Shown: positions 50,513 to 61,070, counted from the stretch's first letter. The stretch is DNA of 64,000 nucleotides from Closterium sp. Naga37s-1 (GCA_947471745.1 CANJKZ010000010.1:6836501-6900500); one strand, 5' to 3'. Notes: generated by a model from the letters alone, not told the origin. Numbers and translations: made by a program.

Positions 50513-50990
50513 GGCAGAGAGAAGGAAGAGTGTGAACATGAATCTGACCAGAGAGAAGGAAGAGTGTGAACATGAATCTGACCAGAGAGAAGGAAGAGTG
50601 TGAACATGAATCTGACCAGAGAGAAGGAAGAGTGTGAACATGAATCTGACCAGAGAGAAGGAAGAGTGTGAACATGAATCTGACCAGAGAGAAGGAAGAG
50701 TGTGAACATGAATCTGACCAGAGAGAAGGAAGAGTGTGAACATGAATCTGACCAGAGAGAAGGAAGAGTGTGAACATGAATCTGACCAGAGAGAAGGAAG
50801 AGTGTGAACATGAATCTGACCAGAGAGAAGGAAGAGTGTGAACATGAATCTGACCAGAGAGAAGGAAGAGTGTGAACATGAATCTGACCAGAGAGAAGGA
50901 AGAGTGTGAACATGAATCTGACCAGAGAGAAGGAAGAGTGTGAACATGAATCTGACCAGAGAGAAGGAAGAGTGTGAACATGAATCTGAC
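50513..50990. repeat. 34-bp satellite, 14 near-perfect units
   Basis: The unit GAGAGAAGGAAGAGTGTGAA plus CATGAATCTGACCA is repeated with virtually no variation. TGTGAACATG recurs every 34 bases from 50531 to about 50973. Since 34 is not a multiple of three and the minus strand has no stop in any frame, three overlapping spurious frames of 180-245 codons appear there. It starts about 60 bases after the LINE B2 stop. Confidence 0.95.
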
Positions 50991-51513
50991 CTTACGATGG
51001 TGATTGTGGTGTTTGTGGCAAGCCCGATAACGTGGGGACGTGGTTCGGTTAGGGTGAAAAGGAGCGAGGGGAATACCTCGTATGGGTGGAGTTCCATCAA
51101 GGACAGGGAGTCTGGAAAGAGATAGTCATGGCGGCGGGTCTCCACTCTCACTGCTGCTGCAGCCCTGCCATCCCTGCACTCTGCTCCACGGGGTGAGGAG
51201 GGATGGGGGTGTGGAGGAAGAGGCGAGAGAGAGGGGCGGACACGGATGATGAGAGGAGAAATTGGGGAGGAAGGAGAGCCAAAGGAGAAAGGCCTGGAAC
51301 AAAGCGGGGTGTGAGGTACTGCGGAGCGTTAGGAAGCTGCAGTTTGTGAACGACCAAGGTGTGGTGTAGAGGGAGTTGGGAATTCAGGGGAGGGAGGAGG
51401 GAGGAGGGAGGGGGGAAGAGGGAGGAAGGAAGAGGAAGGAGGGAAGGAGGAGGAGGAAGGAGGGGGGAGAGAGAAGGGAAGGAGGAACTGCCATGTTTCC
51501 CACCCTTTAGCAT
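50991..51513. other. Gene-free stretch with purine-rich tract
   Basis: No supported gene. Bases 51385-51490 are GGAGGGAGGAGGAAGGA-type purine-rich low complexity. Confidence 0.5.
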
Positions 51514-52360
51514 TTGCTGAAGTGGAATTGTCATGGCTTAGGGAGGCCTTGCAGGCCTTGCTGGCCTTGCTGGTGCATGGTAATCCTCATATCTGACGCC
51601 GCTAACCCTCCCACCCCTCACGCTATTATGCCCTCTCCCTTGCTCGGGCCCCAGCTGTTGCTGCTCGAGGCAAGGGACCAGCTCTTCCAGATGCGTGCAG
51701 CAGAGCAGAGCAGCTACATGGTTGCAGCACCTTCCTTGTACCGCCCACTGTGCCTTCTAGACGATGACTCCTTCATCTCCTTCACACTCCATCGCCTGGG
51801 ACGGCCCCACAGGCGAGTCCAAGGTGTTGTGTGCCTTGGACTGCTGAGGTTCCACCTCCCACCCTTCAACCATCGCACTCCTGCCAGCCGGGCCTTCCAT
51901 CACCTTGCACTGCTGAGACCTCTCGGCATCCCGCAACTGCGCTGGGAGCAAGCTATCCTATCCAGAGCTACACCCTTGTCGCCGTATTGTACTGTACCAA
52001 GCCTAGGTGTGTGCGATTGTGCAGCAACTATGTACACCTGTACTGACTGACCGCGAGGCCTGGCCTCCTACTTGAGGAATACCGTGCAGAACCCAATGTG
52101 ATGGGCACTGTCATGCTCATCTTGCCAAGATGGGGTGACGTGACTACCCCAGAGCATCAGCAGCCCAGGGGCCACACGTCCTGCCCAATGCCCATTCCAC
52201 CCAGCTCAGTGCTCACCTCACCCGGCACGCTCACAGCCCCATCGTGATTCACTCTCCCATAGAATCTTCTGTAACTCGTACTACATTGCTGCTGCCCCTG
52301 GCTCGTATACTGTTGCACGCAAATAACTCGTTAAGAGCCCAGCCCACTTCACTCTGGCGG
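51514..52360. other. Possible exonic or pseudogenic region, unassigned
   Basis: A plus-strand frame (51514-52050) includes LLLLEARDQLFQMRAAEQSS and LYRPLCLLDDDSFISF, and the minus strand has a competing 64-codon frame (51757-51951). Neither has a convincing start, splice signals or recognisable domain. I do not call a gene. Confidence 0.2.
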
Positions 52361-52879
52361 CTAGACACTAATGGGACAAGGAACGCATGGATGAAGGGAG
52401 AGGAGGTTGGGTGGGAGGCAGAGTGACAGGTCACCTGGTGGGAGGCTGTTGGCTGGCTGCACCGGCCGTTCCAGCAAGGGTGACGGCAGTGCTGTTGACG
52501 GCAGCGGTAGTGACGGTGATGCTGCCTCGACCGCACTACCTGCCGCTAGCACCCGATGGAGGGCACGATCAGAACCGCCAGTGCTGCTGGCCGCTGCTGT
52601 TTCCTCGCGTGTGTTCTCAGCAGCGTTTCCAGCAGCAGCATTGCCAACCGAAGCACGGTCAGCAGAAGCACGGTCAGCAGAAGCATGGTCAGCAGCAAGA
52701 ACCTGCTGTTTCAAACCCGCCCGCGCGTCTCCCCTATAAGCCCCCCATTGCCACGTAACCCCTGCTCCCTCGCGCCCCGTCACCCTCCCAGTTGCCACCC
52801 CCGCCGTCCCCGCCAGCACCAGCGCCACCGCGAGCGCGTGCGGGTTCAGGGTCACGGGGAATAGCTGCGCGCGGCGCAT
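52361..52879 (-). CDS. Possible secreted-protein 5' exon next to the gypsy insertion
   Basis: From the ATG at 52879 the frame begins MRRAQLFPVTLNPHALAVAL and VLAGTAGVATG, a plausible signal peptide with a hydrophobic core and small residues at the cleavage region. It continues Ala-rich for 172 codons (ASADRASADRASVGNAAAGN). A CAG|GTTCTTG possible donor lies near 52705, so the true exon may be shorter. The gypsy LTR starts only 11 bases upstream of the ATG, so the element sits in the presumed 5' UTR. No family recognised. Confidence 0.3.
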   Translation of the reverse strand: MRRAQLFPVTLNPHALAVALVLAGTAGVATGRVTGREGAGVTWQWGAYRGDARAGLKQQVLAADHASADRASADRASVGNAAAGNAAENTREETAAASSTGGSDRALHRVLAAGSAVEAASPSLPLPSTALPSPLLERPVQPANSLPPGDLSLCLPPNLLSLHPCVPCPISV

Positions 52880-52889
52880 GGTCGCACGG

Positions 52890-53519
52890 TGTAACACCCA
52901 AGGCTATTATAATGGAGTTACAATGCTTTTATAATAAATCTCAATATAAGTTGAAGCTCTAACTAGCTCCCAATAGCCTTGGAGGTGTCAGTCTTCTTGA
53001 AGGAGTTGTTGAAAAGGCTTGAGAGAATTGTGTAGGAAGGCTCGTGAGAGAGCTCTCAATGACTTAGGCAAAACAATCCCATTTCCAATTGTTTAGTTGG
53101 AGTGGGAGGTTGAGAATCAGCTTGCTTAGCTCAGACCCCCTCAATACACCCCTTGGGGAACTATCCCAACCATGGTTTCCATGGTGGGATGGTTCCTAGG
53201 CTTGGAGCCTATGTGGCAATTGTGTTGGGTTGGAAAAACCCAACTTAGAACCATTCAATGGTTGTATTTAGGATAGAGTAGATTGTAACACTTGTTTGGC
53301 AGTTTCTGATTGGTTGGAATTCCAACCTTCAACATTCTCTTGGTTGAGTTGGAAATGTTCCAAACCTCCAAAGTTGAGGCTTGGCAAACCCAAACCAAGT
53401 TTCATCCCAACCAACTCAACCATCTTCTCCAACTCTTCCTTTGTCGAGAGAAGTTCTCAACAATTGACTTAGAGAGAGATCGATGGTTGTTAGCTCGGTA
53501 GTTAGGGTAATACGTTACA
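52890..53519 (-). repeat. 3' LTR of the gypsy element
   Basis: 630 bp. The TAA stop of the full-length pol frame overlaps its first bases on the minus strand (GTGTAACG). Differences from the 5' LTR include CAAAACAATCCC against CAAAAAAACCCC. Confidence 0.93.
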
Positions 53520-53520
53520 C

Positions 53521-53736
53521 TCCTCCCCCCCCAGGTGGCAACGTCCCCGTTGCCTTAGGGTGCTTCTGAGAACGAGTGCTTCGAGCACGGCGCACCACAT
53601 TACGACCAGGGTCAACCCCGTCCACTGGTTGTGGGCCTGCTCGTAGAGCCAGGTCTTCCATATACGCTTGAACCGCTGCTTCGGTCAAGTGTTCCTCAGG
53701 CTCCCAAGAGTTGTGTTCCGGCCCATAGCCTTTCCA
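53521..53736 (-). pseudogene. C-terminal half of the chromodomain, beyond an amber stop
   Basis: In the pol frame, directly after the TAG at 53737-53739, the sequence reads WKGYGPEHNSWEPEEHLTEA, then AVQAYMEDLALRAG and a tail ending PPGGGGV at TAA. This is the second half of a chromodomain (consensus FLxKWKGY...SWEPEE). It remains open to the LTR, so only one base separates the copy from a full-length frame. In intact chromoviruses the domain steers integrase to modified histones. Confidence 0.8.
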
Positions 53737-56700
53737 CTAAATTAGGAACTCACGAACAGTTTTGCGGCCGCGTTGTCGATCACGGTGCGTTAGCACACGC
53801 TCGACTTCGTAAAAGAGTTCCTCCTCGAGAGCGATGGTTGGTGGCGGTAAGTACTTGCCTTCTGCAACGTACTTATTCAACAGAGACACGTGGAAGACGT
53901 TGTGAATCTGCAATGTCGCAGGCAATTTGAGCCTATATGCGACCTCACCAACACGCGCGATCACCTTGAAGGGCCCAATGCAACGAGGGAAAAGCTTTCG
54001 TGCTCCCGGGATCTTGAGACGAATGTTCTTCGTACTCAGTAATACTTTGTCGCCAACTGCAAAAACGACTTCCCGGCGTTTCATGTCGGCATAGGACTTT
54101 TGCCTCTGTTGGGCAAGCTGCAGCCAATGGCGAGCGGACTTCAATGCCGCTTGCTGATTTCCAATGAAGTCCTTTGCGGCAGGGATTGTGAGGTTCTTAA
54201 TCCCATGCGACGCGGGGGTTGTGGGGTGCCGACCACAGTTCAGGACAAAGGGTTTCTCATGGGTGCTTTTATGCACAGAATTGTTTACAGCGAATTCCAC
54301 GACTGGCAACAATTCATCCCAATCGTCCTGAGTTGGGCTTATGAAAGAACGAAGCATTTGCTCAAGAGTGCGGTTGGTCCGCTCTGTCTGTCCATCCGTT
54401 TGCGGGTGGAACGCAGACGACATCTTGAGTTTCGTTCCGAGTGTCTTAATGACCTCTTGCCAGAACCGGCTTGTGAAGCGCGGGTCTCGGTCAGACACCA
54501 TCACACGAGGCAAACCGTGTAAGCGGAAAACGTGCGTCACGAACAACTTTGCAGTATCCTCTGCGGACACGTCAGTCGTCGTGGGCACGAAGTGCACCAT
54601 TTTGGTCAAGCAATCTACAAACACTAGTATCGCTGTATGACCATCTCGCGTCTTGGGGAGATCGGTGATAAAATCCATCGATACACTCTCCCAAGGTTCA
54701 TCGGGAATCTCGAGTGGTTGAAGCAAACCACCAGGCTTCTGTGTGCTTGGCTTGTGCCGCGCACACGTGTCACAGCGAGTTACAAAATGCTGGACCTCAA
54801 TGCCCAATCCCGGCCACGAGTATACATCACTGAGGGCCCACCCGGTTTTCTTAACACCCAGGTGTCGTCCATACTTAGTGGCGTGCACCTCTGCTAGAAT
54901 ATCATTCCGCAGGTTTCCCACATGTGGGACAACAATTTCTTTCTTGTGCCACCAGAGCTCATGCTCCCACAAGAGATCCTTTGTATTCTGTGGGTTCCGA
55001 AACCAAGGGTCAATATCATACCCTGCGCGAACGCGTTTAAGAAAACCACCAAAGGCAATCTCACTCACTCGAGCAGCTGCGAGGATGTTGAAACAAGCAG
55101 CAAACACTGCTTCATGTTCAGTATTATCAACACCCGTTGCTGCACCAATCGGCTGTCTGCTCAGAGGATCAGCCATGTTCGTCGAGCCCGCTCGATATCG
55201 AATATCATAGGTGAACCCACTAAGGAGTTCAGCCCATCGAGCTTGACGACGGGTGAGTGTGGCTTGAGTGGCAAAATAGGTGTTCGGACAGTGGTCGGTC
55301 GTGACCACAAAGTCAACACCTTCGAGATAACATCTCCATGTTCGTAGCGCATGCACAACTGCCAACAATTCTTGTTCGGAAGTTGTATAGCGCTGTTCAG
55401 CTGGTGAAAGCTTTCTACTCTCAAATGCCACGGGGCGTCCTTCTTGCAAAAGAACTGCTCCAATCCCTACTGTCGAGGCATCAGTTACCACCTCGTAGGG
55501 CTTGGACGGGTCTGGCAAAGCCAGCACTGGAGCATTGGTCAGCATGGTTTTCACCTCCTCAAATGCCTTCTGGCATTGATCGGTCCACTGCCAAGCATTA
55601 CCCTTACGAGTAAGGGCAGTCAGTGGAGCGACTACGGAGGAATAATTTTCCAAGAAACGGCGAAAATAGTTCGCAAGTCCAAGAAATGATCTGACCTGTC
55701 CCACGTCCTGTGGAACGGGCCACTGTTGGACTGCCGCCACTTTCTTTGGATCGACTTTGAGGCCATCGCTGCTTACCAAGTGACCAAGGTATTCCAACTC
55801 GCGTTTGTAGAAGTGACACTTCCACAATCGAGCAAAGAATTTATGCTCTCGCAGTTTTCCTAACACCCATTTCAGGTGTTGCGTGTGTTCTTCTTCAGTC
55901 TTAGAGTACACGAGGATGTCATCCAAGTATACCAGGACAAATTGGCCAATTGCTTCCCGAAACACATCATTCATTGCTCGCTGAAATGACGCGGGAGCAT
56001 TTGTCAAGCCAAAACTTAACACACGCCACTGAAAATGTCCGAACGGCGTTCTGAAAGCCGTTTTTGGAACATCTTCTTCGGTGATTCGTAGCTGATGATA
56101 CCCCTGAGCTAAGTCCAGCGCACTGAACCACTGAGCTCCTTGGAGCCGATCGAACAGATCCTCAATTCGTGGTAGAGGGTATCTGTTCTTCACTGTAATC
56201 TTGTTCAAGGCACGATAATCTACGCACATGCGTAATCCTCCGCCCTTCTTGTTAACAAACAAAGTTGGTGCTCCGTAAGGGGATGCACTGGGTTCAATCC
56301 ATCCTTTTCTGAGGTATTCTTCGATCTGTTGTTTGGCCTCTTCGTACTCAGCTGGACTGAGGCGATACAGAGGTCGAAAGGGTGGAACCTTTCCTGGTTC
56401 AACAGGGATGGTGTGACCCACTGCGCGGTCAGGCGGAAGTCCATCAGGGATGGTTTCAAACACTTCCTTAAATTCCTCTGCCAGAATTTGCATCTGAGGA
56501 GGGAAATTCTCAATTGCTGGCTCCGAGGCCTCAGCATTCTCAAGCTGTACCACGAACAGTGTATCAGCCGACTTAACAGAATGCCCGAACTGGTTGGCCA
56601 ACACACACAGCACGCTGGGACGTTCAGGCGTCTGTGTTTCAGTGGGCAAAGTATCATTGACTTGCCACTGGATTGCCTTTCCGTTCTTGTTGAACGAGAC

Positions 56701-57600
56701 AATGTTGTACTGGAAGTCCAGAATGACTTCGTTGGCTCGGAACCAATCCATGCCCAGGATGAGGTCGACACCTGACAAAAGTGGTAGGACATACACGCGA
56801 ACTGCTTCGCTATAGTCCTGTACATTCATGTCGATATGTGTCTGTCCTTTACTTGGAATGACACGATCGTCACCCAAGCGGATGGGACATGACGGTCCTA
56901 CAACGAGGACGTTGCGTGTCGTAACCCAAGTTTCATCAACAAGGGAGACCGACGCGCCTGTATCGACGAGAATCCTTGCTTCGTCTCCATTCATGCGTCC
57001 AGATAACAGTAGATTCTGTTGGAATCTTGGACGGATGGGACAAGCGACAACAAGTTTAGGAGGTCGATAGTACACCCTAAATTTGTTGTGAGCACGTCCA
57101 AACCTTTGGGATGTGGTCCACCAAACATGGTGCCCTTTGTCCCATGTTGCCAGGATATGCCATTCATGAAATCGGCGGAACAACTCTCCTTTCACGATTC
57201 GAGTCACCAATCCCACTGACGTGAGCGGATGCTCTTGGACACAACGGTCCACAATATCCATGATTGCTGGCAACTCTTTGAACGAGCAAGAGATGATTGA
57301 AAATTTATCTCTCAAAAATTCAATTGAAATGTTTTCAAGTGGGTACGATCGAGTTTTAAAAACAGATTTTTCATTAATAGAAGAGGCATACAAACAAGCG
57401 ATTTTGCATGATGCAAGCTTCTCTAGCTTTAGCAAATCCTCATCACGAAGGACATAAGCCTCATCTACTCGATCTCGCTCACCAACTAGGTACCCACCCC
57501 CTAGTTGGACTTCGGAAAATCCTTCGGGCCCGAAGGGCCAGAACCATCCGGCTTCTTGCCCTGGTTGGGCTTGCCGGAGTTCTTGACGGACTTCCTCCAA
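53737..57600 (-). CDS. Gypsy pol: protease, RT, RNase H, integrase, first half of chromodomain
   Basis: The 1287-residue frame overlaps gag by 100 bases in the -1 frame, so a -1 shift is the likely expression route; its first in-frame codon is not ATG. Protease has ILVDTGASVSLVDE (near residue 212). RT shows FVNKKGGGLRMCVDYRALN and the catalytic YLDDILVYS (near 557). RNase H has VTDASTVGIGAVLLQ and VVHALRTWRCYLEG. Integrase has the zinc-binding HATKYGRHLG...CDTCARHKP and the core SMDFITDLPKTRDG, VSDRDPRFTS, HPQTDGQTERTN (DDE). The C-terminus is YEVERVLTHRDRQRGRKTVREFLI and then TAG. All catalytic residues are present. Confidence 0.92.
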   Translation of the reverse strand: MEEVRQELRQAQPGQEAGWFWPFGPEGFSEVQLGGGYLVGERDRVDEAYVLRDEDLLKLEKLASCKIACLYASSINEKSVFKTRSYPLENISIEFLRDKFSIISCSFKELPAIMDIVDRCVQEHPLTSVGLVTRIVKGELFRRFHEWHILATWDKGHHVWWTTSQRFGRAHNKFRVYYRPPKLVVACPIRPRFQQNLLLSGRMNGDEARILVDTGASVSLVDETWVTTRNVLVVGPSCPIRLGDDRVIPSKGQTHIDMNVQDYSEAVRVYVLPLLSGVDLILGMDWFRANEVILDFQYNIVSFNKNGKAIQWQVNDTLPTETQTPERPSVLCVLANQFGHSVKSADTLFVVQLENAEASEPAIENFPPQMQILAEEFKEVFETIPDGLPPDRAVGHTIPVEPGKVPPFRPLYRLSPAEYEEAKQQIEEYLRKGWIEPSASPYGAPTLFVNKKGGGLRMCVDYRALNKITVKNRYPLPRIEDLFDRLQGAQWFSALDLAQGYHQLRITEEDVPKTAFRTPFGHFQWRVLSFGLTNAPASFQRAMNDVFREAIGQFVLVYLDDILVYSKTEEEHTQHLKWVLGKLREHKFFARLWKCHFYKRELEYLGHLVSSDGLKVDPKKVAAVQQWPVPQDVGQVRSFLGLANYFRRFLENYSSVVAPLTALTRKGNAWQWTDQCQKAFEEVKTMLTNAPVLALPDPSKPYEVVTDASTVGIGAVLLQEGRPVAFESRKLSPAEQRYTTSEQELLAVVHALRTWRCYLEGVDFVVTTDHCPNTYFATQATLTRRQARWAELLSGFTYDIRYRAGSTNMADPLSRQPIGAATGVDNTEHEAVFAACFNILAAARVSEIAFGGFLKRVRAGYDIDPWFRNPQNTKDLLWEHELWWHKKEIVVPHVGNLRNDILAEVHATKYGRHLGVKKTGWALSDVYSWPGLGIEVQHFVTRCDTCARHKPSTQKPGGLLQPLEIPDEPWESVSMDFITDLPKTRDGHTAILVFVDCLTKMVHFVPTTTDVSAEDTAKLFVTHVFRLHGLPRVMVSDRDPRFTSRFWQEVIKTLGTKLKMSSAFHPQTDGQTERTNRTLEQMLRSFISPTQDDWDELLPVVEFAVNNSVHKSTHEKPFVLNCGRHPTTPASHGIKNLTIPAAKDFIGNQQAALKSARHWLQLAQQRQKSYADMKRREVVFAVGDKVLLSTKNIRLKIPGARKLFPRCIGPFKVIARVGEVAYRLKLPATLQIHNVFHVSLLNKYVAEGKYLPPPTIALEEELFYEVERVLTHRDRQRGRKTVREFLI

Positions 57601-59039
57601 CGGCAGTGATAGGACTTGTGCCCGAGCTTGCCACAGATGCGGCAGCCCGCCGGGGGCTTATCCTCATCCTGAGGATCCTTGGCAGGCCCAGCATGGGCCC
57701 TCTTGGACTGAGTCCCAGAGGATTCCCCCTTCTGCTGATAGGGCCTCTTCCAAGAGCCACTGCCCCTGTGTGCCTGAGTCCTGTTACCACCCCCCCTAGG
57801 GCCTTCGGCACTAGGCTGCTGCTGAGCATGAGCGTGAGTCATGTACGCACGGAAATTCACATCCGTGTCAATGACCTGCTGAGCATGAGCGTGAGTCATG
57901 TACGCACGGAAATTCACATCCGTGTCAATGACCTGCTCCTTGCACTCCTTGTAGGTCCTCCACTGGTGCTCCCCACGCACAACATGCACACGCTTGATGT
58001 GCTCAGGGAGTCCCTTGAAGAACTGGTGGATGACCTCGCTCTCAGGAAGAGCAGTCTTCAGCAGCGACAGAGTTTTCTCAAACTCCTTGGCGTACTCGCG
58101 TACAGGCTGGTCACCGCACTGGATGTTCTCCAGGCGGCTACGCACCTCGAGCGCCAGGGGCTGACTCAGGAATGCCGCTAGCATGGCAGCTTTGAACTCC
58201 TCCCAGCCAAAAGGATGGCCATTAGCCTCTGCGTGGCGCTTGTTGGCATACACCAACTTGCTCGCAGTGTCGTCCAGGGCAAGGGTCGCAGCGACCACGC
58301 GAGCCTCGCTACGCACATTGTGGATGGACATAAAGTCCTCCACAATGGAGAGCCAAGTCTCAACGTCAGTTTTGCCATGGATAAAATGAGGCAGGGCCGA
58401 AGGGCAGGAGCCAAAAGCAGTTGCTGCTGCAGTAGGAGGCTCAACACGTGCTCCAGTAGGAGGGGGAACAGCAGAAGGAGCATCAGCAGGTGCAGCCCGG
58501 CTGTTAGCGGCGTTGGCAACTCGCTCTGCTGCAGGAGCAGGCTGGTAGAGGTTTCCACGCCGGATCTCCCTTAACTGGGCCTGAAGCACAGAGATGTGTT
58601 TCTCTTGCTTGTTGAGCTGATCCTGCACGAACTGGAGAGTAGTCTGCAGGTCCTGAATGAAGCTGGAGGTGTCGTTCTCCTTAGGGATCGACTGCACCTC
58701 CCTGGTCAGCTGCTCAATCAAGGCCTGAAGCTTAACAGAATCAGCCTCCAAGTTCTGGATGCGGCACTGTTGCACTCCAATGAGAATATTCTGCTCCGTG
58801 AGTTGAGTCTGGAGCTTGACAGCAATGTTCTCAGTCTCATTGGAAACACCCTCATCAGAGCCAGCCTCATCCTCATTTTCAGCATCAGCCTCAAGGTCAG
58901 CTTCACTTCCATTAATCTCCATGTCAACCACAAAGTCCTCAAGGTTGAGATCAATGTCAGCAGCAGCAGCAGCATTATCTCCCTCATTGCCAGCAACGGG
59001 CACCTCCTTAGTAGCATCCATCTCTTGACCAGAAGCCAT
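57501..59039 (-). CDS. Gypsy Gag
   Basis: Starts at the ATG 59039 (MASGQEMDATKEV) and codes for 512 residues. An acidic N-terminus is followed by a coiled coil (about residues 70-150), an Ala/Pro linker, and a retrotransposon Gag core with FIHGKTDVETWLSIVEDFM, WEEFKAAMLAAFL and VREYAKEFEKTLSLLK. A basic region and the zinc knuckle CRICGKLGHKSYHC (CX2CX4HX4C) complete it. Just before the basic region a 19-residue block (VIDTDVNFRAYMTHAHAQQ) occurs twice in tandem, from a 57-bp duplication at about 57824-57937. Gag packages element RNA into particles. Confidence 0.92.
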   Translation of the reverse strand: MASGQEMDATKEVPVAGNEGDNAAAAADIDLNLEDFVVDMEINGSEADLEADAENEDEAGSDEGVSNETENIAVKLQTQLTEQNILIGVQQCRIQNLEADSVKLQALIEQLTREVQSIPKENDTSSFIQDLQTTLQFVQDQLNKQEKHISVLQAQLREIRRGNLYQPAPAAERVANAANSRAAPADAPSAVPPPTGARVEPPTAAATAFGSCPSALPHFIHGKTDVETWLSIVEDFMSIHNVRSEARVVAATLALDDTASKLVYANKRHAEANGHPFGWEEFKAAMLAAFLSQPLALEVRSRLENIQCGDQPVREYAKEFEKTLSLLKTALPESEVIHQFFKGLPEHIKRVHVVRGEHQWRTYKECKEQVIDTDVNFRAYMTHAHAQQVIDTDVNFRAYMTHAHAQQQPSAEGPRGGGNRTQAHRGSGSWKRPYQQKGESSGTQSKRAHAGPAKDPQDEDKPPAGCRICGKLGHKSYHCRWRKSVKNSGKPNQGKKPDGSGPSGPKDFPKSN

Positions 59040-59529
59040 GAAACAGGTTAAGGAGAGGAGATCTCAACAGATCTTATAATAATCTTTAAGAAATCTGATT
59101 ACCCTTATAGAATAATCCAATACAGAATCTCTTAAGATTGACTTGTTTGCTAAATCTCTCTATCACCTCAATGATAGAGCAAGATATACTCAAAAGAGTA
59201 ATCCTCAACAATTCCTTGTGGATCTGAAGATACACTCTTCTACCAAAGGTAGATTAGAGTCTTCCACCAAAGGTGGGTAAGAGAAATGAATCTCTTCAAA
59301 TTTCTTCACTATGTTGATGAAGAAGGGGAGCTCCTTGTAGATCTTGTAGCTCCAATGGTGGTTTGAAGAAATCGAAGTTGAAGATGTAGATCTTGAAGAT
59401 GGTTTTGTAGATCTTGAAATTTCTTCAATATCTTCAAGATCTTGATAGCTCCTTGGAATCCTAGATCCACAAGCTAGGATCCTCTAAAAAAAATAATCCA
59501 AGTAGCAAATGGCCACACAAGGCCAAGGA

Positions 59530-59551
59530 AGAACCTTGCTCTAGATACCAA
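59530..59551 (-). promoter_or_regulatory. Primer-binding site of the gypsy element
   Basis: TTGGTATCTAGAGCAAGGTT on the minus strand, adjacent to the 5' LTR. It resembles the complement of initiator Met tRNA with small differences. Confidence 0.75.
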
Positions 59552-60181
59552 TGTAACACCCAAGGCTATTATAATGGAGTTACAATGCTTTTATAATAAA
59601 TCTCAATATAAGTTGAAGCTCTAACTAGCTCCCAATAGCCTTGGAGGTGTCAGTCTTCTTGAAGGAGTTGTTGAAAAGGCTTGAGAGAATTGTGTAGGAA
59701 GGCTCGTGAGAGAGCTCTCAATGACTTAGGCAAAAAAACCCCATTTCCAATTGTTTAGTTGGAGTGGGAGGTTGAGAATCAGCTTGCTTAGATCAGACCC
59801 CCTCAATACACCCCTTGGGGAACTATCCCAACCATGGTTTCCATGGTGGGATGGTTCCTAGGCTTGGAGCCTATGTGGCAATTGTGTTGGGTTGGAAAAA
59901 CCCAACTTAGAACCATTCAATGGTTGTGTTTAGGATAGAGTAGATTGTAACACTTGTTTGGCAGTTTCTGATTGGTTGGAATTCCAACCTTCAACATTCT
60001 CTTGGTTGAGTTGGAAATGTTCCAAACCTCCAAAGTTTAGGCTTGGCAAACCCAAACCAAGTTTCATCCCAACCAACTCAACCATCTTCTCCAACTCTTC
60101 CTTTGTCGAGAGAAGTTCTCAACAATTGACTTAGAGAGAGATCGATGGTTGTTAGCTCGGTAGTTAGGGTAATACGTTACA
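59552..60181 (-). repeat. 5' LTR of the gypsy element
   Basis: 630 bp, about 99 percent identical to the 3' LTR by eye, with the CACGG duplication next to it. The leader between it and gag (59040-59529) is AT-rich and non-coding. Confidence 0.93.
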
Positions 60182-60186
60182 CACGG

Positions 60187-61070
60187 GGAAAGTCGGCGCG
60201 TACGATGGAGCATGTAATCCGCGAGTGGCGGCGAGAGAGGGCACGGTGACTACAAGTAATATAACTTCTAGCACGGCTCACGACACTGTGCTGACCCACC
60301 AACGCCTGGAGACGCGCTTATAATGACAAACTGATCGGAGTAAAGGCGTCTGGCGCCATGAGCTTTTTGGATTTTGGGGCAGCGACACCCGCAGAAGGTG
60401 CTACGAGCTAAGGACGAAGCAGTCGCCGCAAAGATGGCGAGAAAGTTTTGAGCGGTGAAGGCTGACACCAAGTTTTGCTTCCGTTCGATTCTGTTTAGGG
60501 TTCTGGGGCTGTTGCATTCCGACACGGCTGGTTCCGTCATTCTGTTTAGTGATGCGATAGGGTTCCGCCTGCAAAGCAGAGCAGCTGCTTCAGGGATTGT
60601 TCTAGCCACACAGTATCAGACTTCGCTGACGAACCAACCTTGCAGAACTGACTCGCAGGTGTCAAAAGAAAGTACCGGCTAGCGAGGTACAGCGCGTTCG
60701 TCAACGGCATCCATAGGATAGGCGGCTATCAACACGATTTGCAAGCTCCACGAGGCAATCTGGTGTCCCTTGTTACTTTTTGCCACTAACCAAACCATGA
60801 GCATCTGTATGCCTGTAACAAACGTTGCACCAAGCGTCGGACCCTGCACCTGCGTTCCAAAACATCATTTCGAATTCTTCCGAGACAGCGAAACCAATGC
60901 GAAGGACAACACTCTAGGACACACTCTACTCAAGTCTGAGAGCCCTTACATGAGTCATTGAGCTAACTCTAACATCGTTCACACAAAACAAGCTCCTGCT
61001 GGTTTCCACCTTTTGAGATTTCTACTGAGGCTAACCACTCCTTACCGTAATTAGCAGAAACGCATGGATA
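60187..61070. other. Flank between the gypsy element and the F-box gene
   Basis: No credible gene. Short frames (60268-60609 minus, 60770-60961 plus) lack support. It presumably holds the promoter of the F-box gene, but no clear TATA box is seen. Before the insertion it was contiguous with the DNA left of 52890. Confidence 0.4.

Larger units (their letters stand above)
52890..60181 (-). mobile_element. Full-length Ty3/gypsy chromovirus
   Basis: 630-bp LTRs (52890-53519 and 59552-60181) start TGTAAC and end GTTACA, and differ at about five positions. The flanking duplication is CACGG (52885-52889 and 60182-60186). On the minus strand the 5' LTR is followed by TTGGTATCTAGAGCAAGGTT, an initiator-Met-type primer site. 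The 3' LTR is preceded directly by GGGGGGGGAGGAG, the polypurine tract. Order: Gag, protease, RT, RNase H, integrase, chromodomain, which is Ty3/gypsy. Confidence 0.93.

Noticed and set aside
50513-50990. CRISPR-like regular repeats
   Set aside because: Repeats are directly adjacent with no unique spacers, and the genome is eukaryotic.
50388-51151. Three overlapping minus-strand frames of 183-245 codons
   Set aside because: All arise from the same 34-bp satellite read in three frames; no independent coding evidence.
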